The notes: generated by a model from the letters alone, not told the origin. A DNA stretch of 64,000 nt from Natronosporangium sp035305625 (GCA_963809545.1 CAWEKD010000007.1:682001-746000); one strand, 5' to 3'; counted from the stretch's first letter, positions 25,346 through 36,243 are shown. Program-made: numbers and translations.

Positions 25346-25939
25346 ATGAACCCCCGAAGCCTGTTGGCGGCGGCGCTGGTCCTGGTCGGGGTGTTCACGG
25401 TGGGGATGGCCCTCGGTCAGGTCACCGAACTGCCGGACTGGCTGTCCCGTAAACCGTCCCGGCTCTCCGACGGCAGCCTGCCCCCTAGCCGCCCCACGGA
25501 ACTGGCCATCCCGTCCCTGGGGATCCGGGCCCCGATCGACCCGGTGGGGCTGGCCGACACCGGCGGGATCGACGCCCCGCCGCTGGAGCAGGCGGACCGG
25601 ACCGGCTGGTACGCCGACGGCCCCAGCCCGGGGCAGACCGGGGCGGCGCTGATCGTCGGGCACGTGGACGACCGCCACGGCCCGGCGGTGTTCTATCGGA
25701 TCGGGGAGCTGCGCCCGGGAGCCCGGATCGAGGTGACCCGCAAGGACGGGCAGGTGGCGGTGTTCACCGTCACCGACGTGCGCACGTACCCGAAATCCGC
25801 TCTCCCGCCGGAGGTCTACGGCGATTTCCGCACCCCCGAGCTGCGGCTGATCACCTGCGGAGGTACGTGGGTCGGTGGCCCGATGGGATACGCCGAAAAC
25901 GTGGTCGTGTTCGCCACCCTGGTCAACGTGGTCTCGTGA
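25346..25939 (+). CDS. Class F sortase
   Basis: 197-residue membrane-anchored transpeptidase-fold protein: N-terminal TM helix (LLAAALVLVGVFTVGMALG), then the sortase beta-barrel with GIRAPIDPVGL, the catalytic histidine in LIVGHVDD and catalytic cysteine in LITCGGTW. In most class F sortases the third catalytic residue is Arg in a GYRDN motif; here the corresponding sequence is GYAEN, so that Arg appears replaced by Ala. It may still act through another Arg or be inactive. Pairs with the upstream anchored protein in a two-gene operon. Confidence 0.88.
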   Translation: MNPRSLLAAALVLVGVFTVGMALGQVTELPDWLSRKPSRLSDGSLPPSRPTELAIPSLGIRAPIDPVGLADTGGIDAPPLEQADRTGWYADGPSPGQTGAALIVGHVDDRHGPAVFYRIGELRPGARIEVTRKDGQVAVFTVTDVRTYPKSALPPEVYGDFRTPELRLITCGGTWVGGPMGYAENVVVFATLVNVVS

Positions 25940-25960
25940 CTAACGAGAGTGGTCCGTGCC

Positions 25961-26482
25961 TCAGGCCGCCAGGCCGAGGTACTCCGCCCACCGCGGGTCG
26001 GGGGTGCGGTGCCCCAGCACCCGCCAGGCCGGCCCCCGCGGCACCGTCGGCACGGTCTGGAGCGACCAGCCCAGCTCCGCCGGGGTGCGATTGCCCTTGC
26101 GGTGGTTGCACCGGGCGCAGGCGGCGACCACGTTCTCCCAGGTGTGCCGCCCGCCTCGGCTGCGGGGCATGATGTGGTCGATGGTCTCGGCCGGGCCTCG
26201 GCAGTAGGCGCACCGGCCCCCGTCCCGGGCGAACACCGCCCGCCGGGACAGCCCGACCGTGGCCCGGTAAGGGACCTTGACGAACCGGGTAAGTCGGATC
26301 ACCGACGGCACCGGCAACTGCTGCCGGGCACTGTGCAGAATCCCGTCCCCGTCGGCGACCAGGACCGCCTTGGCGGACAGGACCAGGATGGCCGCCCGTC
26401 GCACCGATACCACCCCCAGCGGCTCGTATGTGGCGTTCAAGATCAACACGGCCGAGCTCGCTGGGCGTCGTATCTCAGGCAT
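25961..26482 (-). CDS. HNH endonuclease
   Basis: 173-residue protein of a very common actinobacterial HNH family. The nuclease motif is FARDGGRCAYCRG, DHIMPRSRGG, WENVVAACARCNHRKGNRTP with a Cys4 zinc site (CxxC twice) and the histidines and asparagine of HNH. It starts with the conserved ILNATYEPLGVVSVRRA. Stands alone, convergent to the sortase gene. Cellular role is not established. Confidence 0.92.
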   Translation of the reverse strand: MPEIRRPASSAVLILNATYEPLGVVSVRRAAILVLSAKAVLVADGDGILHSARQQLPVPSVIRLTRFVKVPYRATVGLSRRAVFARDGGRCAYCRGPAETIDHIMPRSRGGRHTWENVVAACARCNHRKGNRTPAELGWSLQTVPTVPRGPAWRVLGHRTPDPRWAEYLGLAA

Positions 26483-26601
26483 GGCCAGACGGTCCTTCCT
26501 CCATCGATAGCTGCCGTAGGGTCATAATCCCTGATCTCGCCGGCTTTCGCACGTCCTTATGCTGGCCACCTGGTGAACCCCGCCTGGCAAGGGAGTGAGC
26601 A

Positions 26602-27564
<963 letters not shown>

Positions 27565-27728
27565 CCACCCTGGCGATTGAGGCATTCACTAATCAACCGG
27601 TTGATGTCTTAGGTGTCCAACCAGTGCATTCGATAGGGACGTTTGCACTGGCGTGTTCTCGTTCGATCGGGCAGAATCCGGCTACAAGCACATCACTACC
27701 CGAAAGTGATCAGCGAAAGGCTCCCGGG

Positions 27729-29174
27729 GTGTCCGACGCGGAACGCACAGCCGAACGGAAAGTGACCTTCGGCGAGGTCTTCGGTAGCGCGGAGTACCGC
27801 ACCATCTTTGCGTCGTCGCAGATGTCATGGATCGGCGACTACATGTCCAAAGCCGCGGTGGCCGCGCTGGTGTTCGCCCAGACCGACTCGGTCACCCTAT
27901 CGGCAGCCGCCTTCGCGATCACTTACGCCCCCTGGCTGATCGGCGGGCCGTTCCTGGCCACGCTGGCCGAGCGGCACCGCTACAAGCGGGTGATGGTCAC
28001 CTGTGACCTGCTCCGATCCGGTCTGATCGCCTTGGTGGCGGTGCCCGGCATGCCGCTGCCGGTGATGCTGCTGCTGGTGTTCCTGGTGGCGCTGTTCGCC
28101 CCGCCCGGACAGGCCGCCCGGTCGGCGGTCCTGCCGCTGGTGCTGCCTGGGGAGCGGGTGGTGGTCGGGATCGCGATCAACCAGGGCAGCGCCCAGATGG
28201 CCCAGGTGTTCGGCTACTTCGCCGGGGCGGTCGTGGCCGGCATCGACCACCGGGTAGCCCTGCTGATCAACGCGGGCACCTTCCTGTTGTCGGCCCTGCT
28301 GCTGTCGTACGGCTTGAAGGATCGTCCGCCCGCGATGCGGGCCGAGCACCGCAGCCACCTGCTCCGGGAGACCGCTGAGGGGTTCCGGGTGGTGTTCGGC
28401 ACCCCGGCCCTACGGGTCATCGCGATCCTGGTGTTCGTCTCCATGCTGTTCTCGATCGTGCCGGAGGGGCTCGCGGTCGGCTGGGCTAGTGAGCTCGCCG
28501 ACGGGGAGGCGAACCGACAGGGCCTGTACCAAGGCCTGATCATGGTGGCCAACCCCATCGGATACGCGTTCGGGGTACTGGTGGTCGCCCGGATGGTGAC
28601 CCCCACCACCCGGCGCCGGTTGGTCCCGTTCCTCGCGGTGCTGGCCCCGCTCGCGCTGGTGCCCGCGCTCACCCACCCTCCCGTCCTGGGGGTGGTGGCG
28701 ATGGCGATGATCAATGGCTTGGCCATGGCCGGGATGACCCCCACCCTCAACGGCATGTTCGTGCAGGTGCTGCCGAACGGGTTCCGGGCCCGGGCGTTCG
28801 GGGTGATGAACTCCGGCATGCAGGCGCTGCAGGGCGGGGCGATCCTGGCCACCGGGAGCATCGTGGGGCTGGTCGGCAGCCACCGCCTGCCGTTGGTGGT
28901 CGGCTTCTGGTGCCTGGCCGGAGTGCTGGTGATGCTGGTGCTGGCGGTGCGCTGGCCGAAGCCCTCGTTCTTCGCCGAGGCGATCGCCGCTACCGAAGCC
29001 GCCAACCGGGCCGCGGAGCGCGCCGCCGAAGCCGACCAGCCGGCGGAGCAGCCGGCGGCGGGCGGGACCGACCAGGCCCCCTCCACCACCCCGCGGGTTC
29101 CCGCGCAGGCGTCCGAACCACCCGCGGCGGCCGGCGAATCTGCCGCCACCGCCCGGGAGCGGGCCGGCAATTGA
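27729..29174 (+). CDS. MFS transporter (DHA3-like drug/efflux type)
   Basis: 481 residues with 12 predicted TM helices; resembles the enterobactin/macrolide exporter-like branch (MFS_3): SSQMSWIGDYMSKAAVAALV at the first helix, LATLAERHRYKRVMVTCDLLRSG loop 2-3, APPGQAARSAVLPLVL. The C-terminal 60 residues are Ala/Glu/Pro-rich and probably disordered. GTG at 27729 chosen because a purine run lies about 10 bases upstream and the preceding part of the open frame reads through the MscS gene. Substrate unknown. Confidence 0.88.
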   Translation: MSDAERTAERKVTFGEVFGSAEYRTIFASSQMSWIGDYMSKAAVAALVFAQTDSVTLSAAAFAITYAPWLIGGPFLATLAERHRYKRVMVTCDLLRSGLIALVAVPGMPLPVMLLLVFLVALFAPPGQAARSAVLPLVLPGERVVVGIAINQGSAQMAQVFGYFAGAVVAGIDHRVALLINAGTFLLSALLLSYGLKDRPPAMRAEHRSHLLRETAEGFRVVFGTPALRVIAILVFVSMLFSIVPEGLAVGWASELADGEANRQGLYQGLIMVANPIGYAFGVLVVARMVTPTTRRRLVPFLAVLAPLALVPALTHPPVLGVVAMAMINGLAMAGMTPTLNGMFVQVLPNGFRARAFGVMNSGMQALQGGAILATGSIVGLVGSHRLPLVVGFWCLAGVLVMLVLAVRWPKPSFFAEAIAATEAANRAAERAAEADQPAEQPAAGGTDQAPSTTPRVPAQASEPPAAAGESAATARERAGN

Positions 29175-29244
29175 TCGCGGTCGCACCGTGACGCTGGCCA
29201 CCCAGGTCCGGTGACCGCCCCGGCCGACCTGGCACCATGGATAC

Positions 29245-29646
29245 GTGACTGCCGCGTTGCCGGTTCCCGAGGCTGGTTCGTTCTATGAACTGGTCGGCGG
29301 TGAACCTACCTTCCGCAAACTGGTCGACGAGTTCTACGCCGGGGTGGCCACCGATCCACTGCTGCGCCCGATGTATCCGGAAGAGGATCTCGGGCCGGCG
29401 GCGGAACGGTTGTACCTGTTCCTGATCCAGTACTGGGGCGGCCCCCGCACCTACTCGCAGCAGCGCGGGCACCCTCGACTCCGGATGCGCCATATGCCGT
29501 TCCGGATCGGGGTGGCCGAGCGGGACGCCTGGCTACGCCACATGCGGCGGGCGCTCGACACCCTCGACCTCCCCGCCGAGCAGGACGCCGCCATGTGGGA
29601 CTACTTCCAGCGCGCCGCCCATTTCATGATCAACACTCCGGAGTAG
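29245..29646 (+). CDS. glbO: Group II truncated haemoglobin (trHbO)
   Basis: 133-residue haem protein close to the mycobacterial trHbO pattern: SFYELVGGEPTFRKLVDEFYAGV, DPLLRPMYPEEDL, the Trp G8 region LIQYWGGPRTYSQQRGHPRLRMRH, and proximal His in RMRHMPFRIG. Binds O2 or NO at membranes and supports respiration or NO detoxification in relatives. The GTG start lacks a strong ribosome-binding site. Confidence 0.95.
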   Translation: MTAALPVPEAGSFYELVGGEPTFRKLVDEFYAGVATDPLLRPMYPEEDLGPAAERLYLFLIQYWGGPRTYSQQRGHPRLRMRHMPFRIGVAERDAWLRHMRRALDTLDLPAEQDAAMWDYFQRAAHFMINTPE

Positions 29647-29659
29647 GCCGGCGCACGCG

Positions 29660-29697
29660 GGTGCCCTTCCCCCGACCCGGGCCGGCAGAAGGGCACC
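29660..29697. terminator. Hairpin between convergent glbO and tex
   Basis: Perfect 10-bp stem GGTGCCCTTC / GAAGGGCACC with an 18-base loop, placed in the 67-bp gap between two converging genes. Confidence 0.8.
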
Positions 29698-29713
29698 TCC
29701 GCCCGTAACGCGG

Positions 29714-32203
29714 TCAGTTGCTGCCGGCCAGGCCGGCGCGCCGGAGGGCGTCGGCGAGCGCGGTGTCGGGGAAGTTGCCGCGCCCCGCCCGGGAGCCGGA
29801 GTTGCGGCGCCCTGCCCCGCCCCGGGAAGCTCCGCCTCGACCATCCCCGCGCGCCCCGTTACCGCGGCCGCTACCGGCGCCGACCTCGTCGTCCAGCCGG
29901 AGGGTCAAGGAGATACGGGAACGGGCTACGTCCACGTCCAGCACCTTCACCTTGACCACGTCCCCCGGCTTGACCACCTCGCGGGGGTCCTTGACGAAGT
30001 TGTGGGACATCGCCGAGACGTGCACCAGCCCGTCCTGGTGCACACCGATGTCCACGAAGGCGCCGAACGCGGCCACGTTGGTGACCACCCCTTCCAGCAC
30101 CATGCCCGGCCGCAGATCGGTGATGGTGTCGACCCCGTCGGCGAAGGTCGCGGTCCGGAACTCCGGCCGCGGGTCCCGCCCGGGCTTGTCCAGCTCGGCC
30201 AAGATGTCGGTGACGGTGGGCAGTCCGAAGGTGTCGTCCACGAATTGCGCGGGGTCCAGCGATGCCAGCACCCGGGTGTTGCCGATCAGTTCCCGTACCC
30301 CGCAGCCGGTGGCGGCGCTGATCCGCCGCACCACCGGATACGCCTCGGGGTGCACCGCGGAGCTGTCCAGCGGATCATCCCCGTCGGTGATCCGCAGGAA
30401 CCCGGCGCACTGTTCGAACGCCTTGGGGCCGAGCCGCGGCACCTTGGTCAACGCCTGCCGGGAACGGAACGGACCATGGGCGTCCCGGTAGGCCACGATG
30501 CTCTCCGCCAGGCTGGTGCTGATCCCGGACACTCGGGCGAGCAGCGGCACCGAGGCGGTGTTGACGTCCACCCCGACCGCGTTCACGCAGTCTTCCACCA
30601 CCGCGTCCAGGGAACGGGACAGTTTGGACTCCGTGATGTCGTGCTGGTACTGCCCCACCCCGATCGACTTTGGATCGATCTTCACCAGCTCGGCGAGTGG
30701 GTCCTGCAGCCGGCGCGCGATGGACACCGCCCCCCGCAGCGACACATCCAGCTCGGGCAACTCGCGGGAGGCGTAGGCGGAGGCGGAGTACACCGAGGCC
30801 CCGGCCTCAGACACCATCACCTTCGTGAGCTTGAGCTGCGGGAACTTCTTGATCAGGTCGGCCACCAGCCGATCGGTTTCCCGCGAAGCGGTGCCGTTGC
30901 CGATCGCCACCAGCTCCACTTTGTGCTGATGCGCCAGCCGCGCCAGCACCGCCAGCGCTTCATCCCACCGATGCTGCGGCTGATGGGGATAGATGGTCGC
31001 GGTGTCCACCACCCGCCCGGTGCCGTCCACCACCGCCACCTTCACCCCGGTCCGGTACGCCGGGTCCAGCCCCATGGTCGGGCGGGCCCCCGCGGGCGCG
31101 GCCAGCAGGAGATCCCGCAGGTTGGCGGCGAACACCCGGACCGCCTCGTCCTCCGCCACCTGGCGCAGCCGCATCCGAATGTCCACCGCCAGCCGGACCT
31201 GGATCCGGGTCCGCCAGGCCAGCCGGACCGTCTCGGTCAGCCAGCGGTCCGCCGGGCGCCCCTGATCGGTGATTCCGAACCGGTGGGCGATCATCCGCTC
31301 GAAGCTGCTCGGCCCCACCGGAAGGCCCTCCTCCGGCGCCGGTTCCGGCTCCAGCCGGAGCTCCAGCACCTCTTCCTTCTCCCCCCGGAACAGGGCGAGG
31401 ATCCGGTGCGACGGCAGACTGGTGAACGGTTCCCGGAAGTCGAAGTAGTCGGCGAACTTGGCGCCGCTGGTCTCCTTGCCCTCGCGGACCCGGGACACCA
31501 ACTGGCCGTGCTGCCACATCCGTTCCCGCAACTCGCCGACCAGGTCCGCATCCTCCGCGAACCGCTCCATCAGGATCGCGCGCGCCCCCTCCAGCGCGGC
31601 CGCGGCGTCCGCCACCCCTCGGTCCACATTGATGAAACCGGCGGCAACGGTCGCGGGATCCTGCGTCGGATCGGTGAGCAGCGAGTCCGCCAGCGGCTCC
31701 AGCCCGGCCTCGATCGCGATCTGCGCCTTGGTCCGCCGCTTCGGCTTATACGGCAGGTAGATGTCTTCCAACCGCGCCTTGGTGTCCGCCGTCATCAGCT
31801 GGGCCAGCAGCTGGTCGGTGAGCTTGCCCTGGCTCCGAATGGACTCGATGATCGCGGTCCGGCGCTCATCCAGCTCCCGTAGATAGACCAGGCGCTCCTC
31901 GAGCGTACGCAGTTGCGCGTCGTCCAGCCCGCCGGTGACCTCCTTGCGGTAGCGGGCGATGAACGGAACCGTCGCGCCACCGTCCAGCAGCGCCACCGCC
32001 GCGGCCACCTGACGCTCGCCCACCCCGAGCTCGCCGGCGATCCGCGCGACGATGCTCCGGAGCGCGGGGATCGACGATCCGGTGGCGGGGGCGGTCGGAT
32101 CCGACACGGTGGCCGCATCCGGGGCAACGGTCGGGCCCGGGACAGGGGTGGCGTCCGGGGCAGCGGTCGAGGACGTCACGGTCTGGGAGGCTGAGTCGTG
32201 CAC
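29714..32203 (-). CDS. tex: Tex family RNA-binding transcription accessory protein
   Basis: 829-residue Tex homologue. N-terminal helical domain (VPFIARYRKEVTGGLDDAQLRTLEERLVYLRELDERR, EDIYLPYKPKRRTKAQIA), YqgF/RNase H-like domain (MGLDPAYRTGVKVAVVDGTG, VELVAIGNGTASRETD), helix-hairpin-helix region (VSGISTSLAESIVAYRDAHG, LGPKAFEQCAGFLRI), a C-terminal S1 domain (GMVLEGVVTNVAAFGAFVDIGVHQDGLVH) and an Arg/Gly-rich tail of about 50 residues. The GTG at 32203 is tentative: no good Shine-Dalgarno is visible, and another in-frame GTG lies at 32224. Confidence 0.94.
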   Translation of the reverse strand: MHDSASQTVTSSTAAPDATPVPGPTVAPDAATVSDPTAPATGSSIPALRSIVARIAGELGVGERQVAAAVALLDGGATVPFIARYRKEVTGGLDDAQLRTLEERLVYLRELDERRTAIIESIRSQGKLTDQLLAQLMTADTKARLEDIYLPYKPKRRTKAQIAIEAGLEPLADSLLTDPTQDPATVAAGFINVDRGVADAAAALEGARAILMERFAEDADLVGELRERMWQHGQLVSRVREGKETSGAKFADYFDFREPFTSLPSHRILALFRGEKEEVLELRLEPEPAPEEGLPVGPSSFERMIAHRFGITDQGRPADRWLTETVRLAWRTRIQVRLAVDIRMRLRQVAEDEAVRVFAANLRDLLLAAPAGARPTMGLDPAYRTGVKVAVVDGTGRVVDTATIYPHQPQHRWDEALAVLARLAHQHKVELVAIGNGTASRETDRLVADLIKKFPQLKLTKVMVSEAGASVYSASAYASRELPELDVSLRGAVSIARRLQDPLAELVKIDPKSIGVGQYQHDITESKLSRSLDAVVEDCVNAVGVDVNTASVPLLARVSGISTSLAESIVAYRDAHGPFRSRQALTKVPRLGPKAFEQCAGFLRITDGDDPLDSSAVHPEAYPVVRRISAATGCGVRELIGNTRVLASLDPAQFVDDTFGLPTVTDILAELDKPGRDPRPEFRTATFADGVDTITDLRPGMVLEGVVTNVAAFGAFVDIGVHQDGLVHVSAMSHNFVKDPREVVKPGDVVKVKVLDVDVARSRISLTLRLDDEVGAGSGRGNGARGDGRGGASRGGAGRRNSGSRAGRGNFPDTALADALRRAGLAGSN

Positions 32204-32259
32204 GCCCAGCAGTGTATGTGCCACCGCCGACGGCCTGCGGCTACCCCGCGGCGACGCGC

Positions 32260-33923
32260 CTAGACCAGGATGGACGAGCGTGGATAGGCGTCGTCCGGGT
32301 CGGTGAGCACGTTGACCAGATAGGGCACACCGGCGGCGAACGCCCGGCGGAGCGCGGCCGCCAGCTGGCCGGGCCGCTCCACCGTCTCCCCGGCGCCGCC
32401 GAGGGCGCGCACCACCTCGTCGTACCGCAGTCCGGGTTGCAGGTCCGCGGCGACGTCGTAGCCGTACATGGCGCGCATCGGGTGCTTCTCCAGCCCCCAG
32501 ATGCCGTTGTTGCCGACCACCATCACCACCGGCAGCCGGTGGCGCACCAGCGATCTCCACGTCCATCAGCGAGAATCCGGCCGCACCGTCGCCCAGCAGC
32601 AGACAGACCTGCCGGTCCGGGTAGGTGAGCCGGGCCGCGATCGCGTAGCCCCAGGCCGCTGCCGAGACAGCCGTACGGGCCGGGGTCGAACCAGCTGCCG
32701 GGGACTGGCCGGGTCGCAGGTAGCGACCGGCGTACGAGACGAAGTCACCCCCGTCGCCGATGGCCACCGCGTCGCGGTCGAGCACTTTCCGCAGCTCGCC
32801 GTAGACCCGGGCGGGGCGGATCGGGTCGGTGTCGGCGGCCATCTCCTGCTCGTGCTGCGCCTGCGCGGCCTGCTCCGCCGCCCGGAGCGTCGGCCACCCA
32901 CTCGGCCCGATCCCGGCCGCCGATGGTCGGCCAACGCGGTCAGGATCAGCCGCAGGTCACCGGCGGGCGAGGCCACCGGCGACACGTGCGTGGCCCGTCG
33001 CTGCGGAGCGTCCACGATGTGAATGACCCGGGCGTCGCCGAAGTCGCCGAAGTTGAGCCGGAAGTCCAGCGGGGTGCCGACCACCGCCACCACGTCCGCC
33101 TCGGCCAGCGCGGCCCGCCGGGCCTTGGCGAACGCGCAGCGGGTGCTCCGGTGGCAGGCAGCCCCGGCCCATCCCGTTGGCGAACACCGGCACCTGCAGC
33201 GCCTCGGCGGCTTCCCGCAGCGCGGCGACCGCGTCGGCGGCGTACACGTCGGATCCGGCGAGAGCACCGGCCGCTCCGCCCCGGCGAGCAGCCGCCGCCG
33301 CCCGGGCCACCTCCTCCGGGTCCGGCTCGAGCACCGGCGTCGGCTCCGCTGTCGGCGGGGTCGACCTCGGCGGTGCAGATACATCACCTCGAGCGGCAGG
33401 TCGACGAAGACCGGTCCGCGGTGCGGGGTCAGCGCGGTGCCGCAGCGCCGCCGCCACCGTCGCCGGCACCTGCTCCGGGTCGGTGGCGGTCGCCGCGTGC
33501 TTGGTCACCGGCGCGACCAGCGGTACGTGGTCGATCTCCTGCAGGCTGCCGGATCCCCACCGGAAGGCGGGGGCCCGGCCCGCCGAGCACCAGCACCGGC
33601 GCGCCGTTGAACCAGGCGCTGGTCAGCCCGGAGATGCCGTTGGTGACCCCGGGCCCGGCGGTGAGCACCGCCAGGCCCGGCCGGCGCCGCAGCTTGGCGA
33701 CCGCCTCGGCGGCGAACACCGCGGACTGCTCGTGCCGGACGTCGTAGATCGGAACGCCGGTGCGGTGGGCGGCGTCGTAGAGCGGGAACACGTGCCCGCC
33801 GGAGAGGGTGAACATCTCCCGTACGCCGTACGCCCGCAGCGTGGCCAGCGCCAGCTCGCCGCCGTGGCCCTCGACCGTCGCATCATCGCCCCTCGCCGTG
33901 GCCACCGGCCGGTACAGGGTCAC
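32260..33923 (-). pseudogene. ThDP-dependent enzyme (acetolactate synthase/2-hydroxyacyl-CoA lyase-like), about ten frameshifts
   Basis: Restored protein of about 550 residues in the large ThDP superfamily. Motifs recognisable across three frames: N-terminal LATLRAYGVREMFTLSGGHVFPLYD, activating Glu in VRHEQSAVFAAEA, GPGVTNGISGLTSAW, VFVDLPLEVMYLH, NGMGRGCLPPEHPL, RLILTAL, WFDPGPYGCLG, and the ThDP/metal motif GDGAAGFSLMDVE...VVGNNGIWGLEKHP. Frame changes are dense from 33590 to 32550. Because conserved text is intact and most breaks are one-base changes at short runs, poor local sequence is likelier than decay. The gene starts overlapping or next to the end of the enoyl-CoA hydratase, which hints at fatty or branched acyl chain metabolism. 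Confidence 0.8.
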
Positions 33924-33950
33924 CCGGGCGGCGCGGTCCGGTCACCGGGG

Positions 33951-34728
33951 TCACCGGCCGGTGAAGTGGGCTTGCGCTTCTCGACGAAGGCGGTCATGCC
34001 CTCCTGCTTGTCGTCGGTGGCGAACAGCGCGGCGAACAGCTGGCTCTCCCAGGCCAGCCCGGAGGCGAGGTCCATGGTCCAGGCCGCCGTCGATGGCGAG
34101 CTTCGCCGCCCGCAGCGCCTGCGCCGGGCCGGTCACGTACGGGCGGACCAGGGCCACCGCCTGCGTCGTACACCTCCGTCGGCCGGCACCACCCGGTCGG
34201 CGAGCCCGATCCGCAGCGCCTCCTCCGCGTCGACCATCCGGCCGGACAAGATCAGGTCCTTGGCGCGGGCCGGGCCGATCAGCCGGGCCAGCCGCTGGGT
34301 GCCGCCCGCGCCGGGGATGATGCCCAGCTTGATCTCCGGCTGGCCGAGCTTGGCGTCCTCGGCGACCACCCGCCAGTCGCAGGCCAGCGCCAGCTCGCAG
34401 CCGCCGCCGAGGGCGTACCCGGTGATCGCCGCGACCACCGGCTTGGGGATCCGGGCGACCGCGTCGAACGCACTGGAGAGGGCGCCGGCCCGGGCCGCCA
34501 TGTCGACGTACGACATGTCGGCCATCTCCTTGATGTCGGCGCCGGCCGCGAAGACCTTCTCCCCGCCGTACACGACGACCGCGCGGACCTCAGGGTCGGT
34601 GCCGCCGCGGCGGTGGCGGCCGCCCGCAGCTCCTCCTGCACCTGGATGTTCAGCGCGTTCATCGGCGGCCGGTCCAGCCGGATCGTGCCGATGCCGTCGC
34701 TGATCTCCAGCCGTACGAACTCGCTCAC
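33951..34728 (-). pseudogene. Enoyl-CoA hydratase/isomerase, three frameshifts
   Basis: Crotonase-fold enzyme hydrating 2-enoyl-CoA. N-terminus VRLEISDGIGTIRLDRPPMNALNI; oxyanion-hole segments EKVFAAGADIKEMADMS and AITGYALGGGCELALACDWR; catalytic region EIKLGIIPGAGGTQRLARLIG; C-terminus ending KRKPHFTGR if one base is restored (otherwise it would run to a stop overlapping the next gene). Frame changes near 34590, 34165 and 34075. Restored length about 258 residues, normal for the family. Upstream gene of the ThDP enzyme. Confidence 0.85.
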
Positions 34729-34866
34729 ATGCGCCTCCTCGCGATCGTGGTCGCCAACCCAGGGTGACGGACCGGGTTCCGGCGGTCGCCTACCACCCCA
34801 GCCTATGTCAGTAGCCGCACCGTCCGATTAGGCTAGGACCACCCTTGTCGTTCACCGGACCCAAAC

Positions 34867-35316
34867 ATGATCATCTACTACCACGACCGCTCCGTACAGG
34901 TCACCTCCGAGGCCATCCGGGTAGACGGCAAGGTCTACCCGTTTGACGAGCTCACCCGGGTCTGGTATCGGCGGCACCAACGCTCCTGGCGGGAGCTGGC
35001 CGGCCGTGGGTTTTGGGGGATGACCTACCTGCTGCCGTTCGTGGGGGCCGCCGCCGGGCTGACCATCGCGTTCACGCTGGAGCTGTCGCTCGGGGTCCGG
35101 ATTCTGGTGATCGTGGCGGCGATCCTGGTGGGGTTGTCAGCCGGGCCGTTGTTGGACCCGATCCTCGGCCGGTTGGACGAATCGTTCGACCGGGGGCTGT
35201 ACGTGCACGAGATCTGGGTGGAGTGGCAGGGGCAGCAGCTCATGGTGTTGCAGACCCGGGATGCGTCCCGGTTCGGCCGGATCTATCGCGCCGTCCAGCG
35301 CGCCGCCGGGGACTGA
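34867..35316 (+). CDS. DUF6232 family membrane protein
   Basis: 149-residue actinobacterial family of unknown function. N-terminal soluble part (IIYYHDRSVQVTSEAIRVDG, RVWYRRHQRSWREL), two TM helices (MTYLLPFVGAAAGLTIAFTL, ILVIVAAILVGLSAGPLL), then a cytoplasmic tail with EIWVEWQGQQLMVLQTRDASRFGRIYRAVQRA. The N-terminal pattern with RRxxRSWRE is typical of DUF6232. Upstream 138 bp is divergent from the hydratase gene. Confidence 0.85.
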   Translation: MIIYYHDRSVQVTSEAIRVDGKVYPFDELTRVWYRRHQRSWRELAGRGFWGMTYLLPFVGAAAGLTIAFTLELSLGVRILVIVAAILVGLSAGPLLDPILGRLDESFDRGLYVHEIWVEWQGQQLMVLQTRDASRFGRIYRAVQRAAGD

Positions 35317-35340
35317 GCGCCGGCGGTTCCTCCCCGGCGG

Positions 35341-36243
35341 CTAGGCGCGGGTGCGCGGGAATGACCCGCTGCCGACCAGTTCCGGCCAGAGGGTGGCGGA
35401 GCGCCCCCGGATCGCCGCCAACCGCCGCATCGCCCGGGCGTGCCGCTCGGCGTGCACCGCCGCGAGATAGGCCCAGCCGGGGGTGCCGGCCGGTGGGGGT
35501 GGGCTGGTCACCGCCGCCACCTCACGGGCCAGCTGCTGGCCCAGTCGGGTCCGGTCCGGCTCCCGCAACTGGCGGTTCCGGGCGAGGTACTGCCGGACCG
35601 CCAACGCCAGCTCGTCGTCCAGGCGAGCAAGATCCAAAGTGGATGCCCAGACCGCCAACCCCGGCGGCATCGCGGGTACCCAGCCCCACGCGGTGAGATT
35701 CCGTTCGTGGATGACGATGGTGCCGGCGGCCAGGTCGCCCAAGCGCTTACTCGTCGGGTGGGCGGTCATCAACACCAGGCTGACGATCCAGCCGGCGAAC
35801 GGCATGAACATGCCGGGGAACTCCACCGCTACCCCGACCAGGGTGCGGGTGAGGCTGTGCCGGAACCCGATCGGTCCCCCGTCGTCTCGGACTACCCGGA
35901 TCCCGAGCGCCAGCTTGCCCACGGTCCGCCCTCGGGTCAGGGTGAGCATCAGCACCGGATAGCCGATCAGCACCAGCACCAGCACCACGATCGCCACCGT
36001 GCTGATCGCCGCCCCATCCGCCAGGTCGAAGAGCGTCAGCAGCGCGACCCCCAACCCGGCTACGTACAGCAGGATGCCGTAGAGGAAGACCTGCACCAGC
36101 AGGTCGATCAGCAAGGCGAGGGCGCGGGAGCCGAGCCGGGCGACCCGAATGTCCAGTGGCACCGCCTCTCCGGTCACCACCGGTACGGTCCCGGTCACTC
36201 CTGGTCCGGGTAGCGCGGTGGCCTGCCCGTTCCCGCTCACCAC
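35341..36243 (-). CDS. RDD family membrane protein
   Basis: About 300 residues. The RDD domain comprises RVARLGSRALALLIDLLVQV, TM helices, TRGRTVGKLALGIRVVRDDGG and LGDLAAGTIVIHER. The C-terminal half is soluble (DLARLDDELALAVRQYLARN). Start is uncertain: GTG at 36243 (or the next codon, 36240) has GGAGG just upstream, while an in-frame start at 36318 would extend it by 25 residues into the divergent gene's leader. Usually found beside SpoIIM and the DUF58/MoxR genes. Confidence 0.87.
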   Translation of the reverse strand: MVSGNGQATALPGPGVTGTVPVVTGEAVPLDIRVARLGSRALALLIDLLVQVFLYGILLYVAGLGVALLTLFDLADGAAISTVAIVVLVLVLIGYPVLMLTLTRGRTVGKLALGIRVVRDDGGPIGFRHSLTRTLVGVAVEFPGMFMPFAGWIVSLVLMTAHPTSKRLGDLAAGTIVIHERNLTAWGWVPAMPPGLAVWASTLDLARLDDELALAVRQYLARNRQLREPDRTRLGQQLAREVAAVTSPPPPAGTPGWAYLAAVHAERHARAMRRLAAIRGRSATLWPELVGSGSFPRTRA

